NCBI GenBank assembly: GCA_002104895.1
Contig: MCFG01000019.1
Span: 182,501 to 202,500, forward strand
Source of the DNA: Anaeromyces robustus
Taxonomy: Eukaryota > Neocallimastigomycota > Neocallimastigomycetes > Neocallimastigales > Neocallimastigaceae
Reading direction: 5' to 3'
DNA length: 20,000 nt
This document shows, piece by piece, positions 16,740 through 20,000 of this stretch (position 1 is the first letter of the stretch; every line of letters begins with the position of its first letter). The position numbers were made by a program, and so were the translations under genes. Below the pieces are notes generated by a model. The model was not told the origin of the DNA, did no database searches, and worked only from the letters and a program-made list of their open reading frames with translations.

Positions 16740-17555
16740 GATAATTAATTTAATTAAAATAAATATAACATTTATATTTAGTAATAATTTATTTAATAAT
16801 AATAATATATTTAAATAAAAATAATATTTTAGAAGAAAATAATATTATATATATAATATTATTTAAAAGATAATATTAGATAAAATATTATAAAATATAA
16901 ATTTTAAAAAAACAAAAAAAATCAAGATTTATTAACAATTAGAAATAATTTTTTTATTTAAATTTTATTATACATAATCTATTAATTAGTTATGGAGGAA
17001 ATAATTTTGACCTCTAATATTATATAGGTTTTTATTTAAATAAAGAATTTATAATAAAATTAATAAAATTGTAAAAATTTAATTAAATTGTAATAAAATC
17101 AATAAATAAAATATAGTGGAAATAAAGACTAATAAAAAAACGGAGATGATTATGATGTCAGTCATTTTAACTAATATTCATAAAATTATATTATTGATTA
17201 TTTTTTTATTTCATTGTTTTTTATTTTAATATATATAATTATTTTATTTCTTTTTAATCTGTCATTTAATCTAAATATTAATATATATTTGATCATATAC
17301 ATAATGAGATTTTTTTTATAAAATAGTAGTATTTTTTTCAACTACAATATTAAATATAATTATTTATAATTATATTATATATATTATATATTTCTGTTAA
17401 CTAATTTATTATTAATGATTTATTTTGTAACCGTTAGTTATTTTAGTTAACAAAAATTATAGTGTCAAAAGAAAAAAAAGCATAAATAATAATATAAATA
17501 AAAGATTTTCATTTAAAAAAAATTATTAATAATATTGAAAATAATAATGTAAGTT
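16740..17555. other. AT-rich intergenic, no gene seen
   Basis: A few short inverted repeats, such as GTTAACTAA (17396-17404) with TTAGTTAAC (17443-17451). No protein-like frame or RNA gene. Confidence 0.55.
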
Positions 17556-17559
17556 TTAA

Positions 17560-19340
17560 TTCGGAATTTATTATTTCTTAGTTGAAGTAGTCTCTTTTGT
17601 TTTTGACTCCTTAGTTTAATATTCTTTATTGTAGATTTCTTAGTTGAATTAGACTTTATTATTTTGATTTCTTCAACTAATATGTCTTTGAGAAAATTAC
17701 TTCAATACATATTCATTCTTTTGTACAATATCCCTCAGAACAAATACTATGACTATGATTAACTGATGAAATACCACATTTTATTGCATTATCATCTGGT
17801 GAATAAATTAATTAACAAGGTTTATAATAAATTTTTTTTTGTGTAACACTCTTTTTATTATTTTTAACTCATTGAAATTAACAATAAATTTATTTAAAAA
17901 AATTTACAAATTTTAAAAATAAAAAAAATTAATGATTTAAAATTTTAAATATTTTAAAAATAATGAAAAGATTGTTACACAAAAAAAATTTTTTTTTTTT
18001 TTTAAATAAAATAAGTAGATTTTTTTTTATTTCTAGTCTTCTTTATTTTTTATTTTTTTGTTAAAGTAATCCTCTTTATTGTAGATTTACTAGTTGAAGT
18101 AGTTTTAATAGTTGATTGTGTAGATTTTGTATATGTATTTTTAGTTGTAGTTGTAGATGAAGTTGAAGCAGATAAAAATACAATTACATCCACGTTTACA
18201 ATGGAATATTTTATTTATTTTCTTTAATATATTTATTACAAACTTCATTACCGTAATTCAATTTTTTATCTAAATTACCAACCATTTTATCTAGATATGA
18301 TTTACAATATGGATAATCCATAATATATTGATTATCATAAAATAGTTGACATTTTTCTGATTTAAATACACTTCTTCTTCATTTAAATCTGATACATCAT
18401 TTATATAACACTTTAAATATCCACTCTTAAAAAATAATAATTATATTTTTCATGAATTTCTTCTACTTCCATATTACATATATTTTGGTAAATATATTTA
18501 TTATTATTTTCAATAGATGTAATTTTTTCAATATAATTTATATCTTGATTATAATTTTTAGCAAAAGAACATATAAAACTATTTTTTATAAAATCATAAA
18601 ACTTTTGACATCTTTCTGAATTATAAATTTACAATTTTCTGACATTTTATCATCATTCATATAAGAATAATTAGATAATAAATATTCTTTATATTGTTCT
18701 GAATTTAATTCATTTTCACAATCTGATATAATTTTATTTTTAATTTCATCACTAAAAGACAATTCGTCTAAACATATACTTTCATTATTGGAATAATATT
18801 CTTGAATTTCATTATAAAAACCATAATTTTCATCAGAAAAGCATTGTTTATCAACTTTATATAATGTTTGACATTCTTTAGATTTATATCTAGTACATTT
18901 TTGTATTTTTTCTTCATTATTACTTTCGGAAGAAATCTTAAAAAGACATTCATTAGAAAACGAAAATATTTCTTTAACGTTTATCTAGATTTTCTGAAAT
19001 ACTGTTTTATGTTTTTTACCATTCTTTATAATATAATCAAAACTTTTTAATATTGAAGAATCTGAAAAATCAATTGCGATCATATGAATATTTGCCTTTT
19101 TAGCAACTCCAAATAATTTACCTCCTACAATTGATGAAGTGATAGTACCATGATATGGATTATTTTTACCAGAATAACATAAATTTTTTTCATCATCTGA
19201 AGTATAACGGAAATCAGTTGCTTCAGAAATTGCATCACAAGAACAATACGTTCATATGTTTCTCCTTTATAAGTATCAAAATCATCATTATGATCAATAA
19301 ACATGATGATGATAAAAGGAATATATTTAATAATAAACAT
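17560..19340 (-). pseudogene. Decayed subtilisin-like protease gene with Cys-rich repeats and Ser/Thr linkers
   Basis: Read on the minus strand. At 19290-19045, FIDHNDDFDTYKGETYER is followed after frame changes by NNPYHGTITSSIVGGKLF and GVAKKANIHMIAIDFSDS and then DYIIKNG. This is the subtilase order of the segment after the Asp site, the HGT histidine motif and the following strands. The Asp-site residues are not recognisable, and the catalytic Ser half is missing. From about 18983 to 18240 come three copies of a Cys-rich repeat of ~80-95 residues with [KS]SxxCQxxY cores (YKSKECQTLY, SERCQKFYDF, FKSEKCQLFYD). The first keeps about 130 open codons. A Ser/Thr linker follows at 18177-18079 (SASTSSTTTTKNT). 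After an inserted 156-bp element come KCGISSVNHSHSICSEGYC (about 17784-17728) and a second decayed linker to about 17560. Several frame breaks show it is not functional. That all parts were one gene is inferred. Confidence 0.65.
17833..17988. mobile_element. MITE-like element, 34-bp terminal inverted repeats
   Basis: The left end 17833-17866 (TTTTTTTTGTGTAACACTCT...) and right end 17955-17988 are inverted complements at 32 of 34 positions, enclosing ~88 bp of non-coding AT-rich DNA. Total length is 156 bp. The target-site duplication is not resolvable in the flanking T/A runs. It separates the Ser/Thr linker from the C-terminal Cys segment of the minus-strand pseudogene, so it inserted into that gene or its remains. 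Confidence 0.6.
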
Positions 19341-19344
19341 AAAA

Positions 19345-20000
19345 TTCCATGATTATAATCAAAATATTATAGAAATAAGTAATATTAATAAAGGTACTGA
19401 TTTAAGTTATTTATTCTTTAGTTCTGGTACTACAGGTCAAGGTCAATAAAAAAGAAATATTTATTTAGTAAATTTTACAAAGGTAACTATCTATTTTGGT
19501 TATGATACATCTGAAACAACCTCTATGTGTTGTTTTGAGAATTTGATGTAACCATTAATATGATTGAAAATAATGATGATTATATTATTTCATTAGAATA
19601 TAACAATGAATTATACGAATTAATAAATCAAATTCTTAATAGTTATTTAGAAATTATTAAAAATATTGATCAGTATCAACAAAGTATTAATAATATTCCC
19701 CGAAAATTAAATGAAAAAGATTGTTTATGAGTTTAATAAAGATTCAAATGATATTGCTTGTAGTAAACAGGAAATTGCTAAAGAAAACCAGAAAAAATGT
19801 GCCATTGTATTTAACGATTTAAAAATTAGTTTTAAAGAATTGAAAACTAATTTTTTTAAAACTAATTTTTTAAACTGTTAAATGGTAACGTATTCAATAT
19901 ATATTAGAAAATGTTTATATTAGAAAATGTTTCATCCAAAAATATTTTATATAATAATAATATTTCTCAAGATATTACTAAATAAGAATTACACAGTATA
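19345..20000 (+). pseudogene. Unrecognised decayed coding sequence running off the right edge
   Basis: Several protein-like plus-strand stretches in changing frames. The first is NKGTDLSYLFFSSGTTGQGQ at about 19388-19447, with NIYLVNF soon after. GYDTSETTSMCCFE follows near 19498-19540. A clean stretch at about 19559-19725 contains YIISLEYNNELYELINQIL, and EFNKDSNDIACSKQEIAKEN is followed by KKCAIVFNDLKISFKEL up to about 19880. GQGQ plus NIYLV resembles the strand leading into a subtilase Asp site, and the ELYELINQIL part resembles a protease pro-region, but neither is certain. Stops and frame changes separate the pieces, so it is probably dead. It lies head to head with the minus-strand protease remains. 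Confidence 0.4.

Noticed and set aside
18868-19050. Phe-rich 60-codon plus-strand frame
   Set aside because: Composition is typical of antisense to Lys/Asn-rich coding sequence. The minus strand here carries recognisable protease-tail repeats.
19125-19340. 71-codon minus-strand frame beginning MFIIKYIPF as a gene
   Set aside because: Only its first third matches the protease. The homology then continues in another frame, so it is a fragment of the pseudogene.

Overview
The window looks like nuclear DNA of an anaerobic gut fungus (Neocallimastigomycota). Intergenic DNA is extremely AT-rich and full of homopolymers and AT microsatellites. The coding islands have A/T-ending codons under the standard code. 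The proteins are secreted, Asn/Thr-rich and repetitive, with chitin-binding type 1 (CBM18) modules joined by long poly-Thr linkers. No organism name is recoverable from the sequence alone, and this placement is an inference from composition and protein style.

Left half (1-10975): a same-strand tandem family of modular extracellular carbohydrate-binding proteins. The 3' end of one member enters from the left edge (2-2017). A decayed member lies at about 3603-4290. A complete 1068-residue member lies at 7769-10975. Each module is two ~130-residue ricin-B-like beta-trefoil units, then a CBM18, then a Thr/Arg linker; the complete gene has three modules. The first ~700 bp of the left copy is almost identical to the middle of the complete copy, and identity drops sharply after the Thr linker. 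The decayed copy and the complete copy share an upstream block with a TATA-like core.

Between them (5109-6642) sits a short non-coding LTR element on the minus strand, with 353-bp LTRs differing at one base, a primer-binding site, a polypurine tract and a 4-bp target duplication. It looks whole and very young, like a TRIM (terminal-repeat retrotransposon in miniature). Its interior carries five successive hairpins with a common core and a four-unit 41-bp repeat.

Middle (10976-16040): mostly gene-poor AT desert. It holds a minisatellite after the lectin gene, a 14-3-3 pseudogene (minus, about 11779-12072), a LINE reverse-transcriptase relic directly beside it (plus, about 12090-12400), a ~193-bp tandem duplication, and a near-perfect 45-bp inverted repeat (13876-13982).

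Right part: one small intact gene (16195-16575) encodes a pre-pro secreted peptide with a Kex2-type site and eight cysteines, behind a TATA box and a 157-bp tandem duplication. Then comes a large decayed minus-strand gene (about 19340-17560): subtilisin-like protease remains, Cys-rich repeats, a Ser/Thr linker and a Cys segment, interrupted by a 156-bp MITE-like element. Further unrecognised plus-strand coding remains run to the right edge.

The intact genes all appear to make secreted or cell-surface products: glycan-binding proteins and a processed small peptide. No operon-like or enzymatic pathway is visible.
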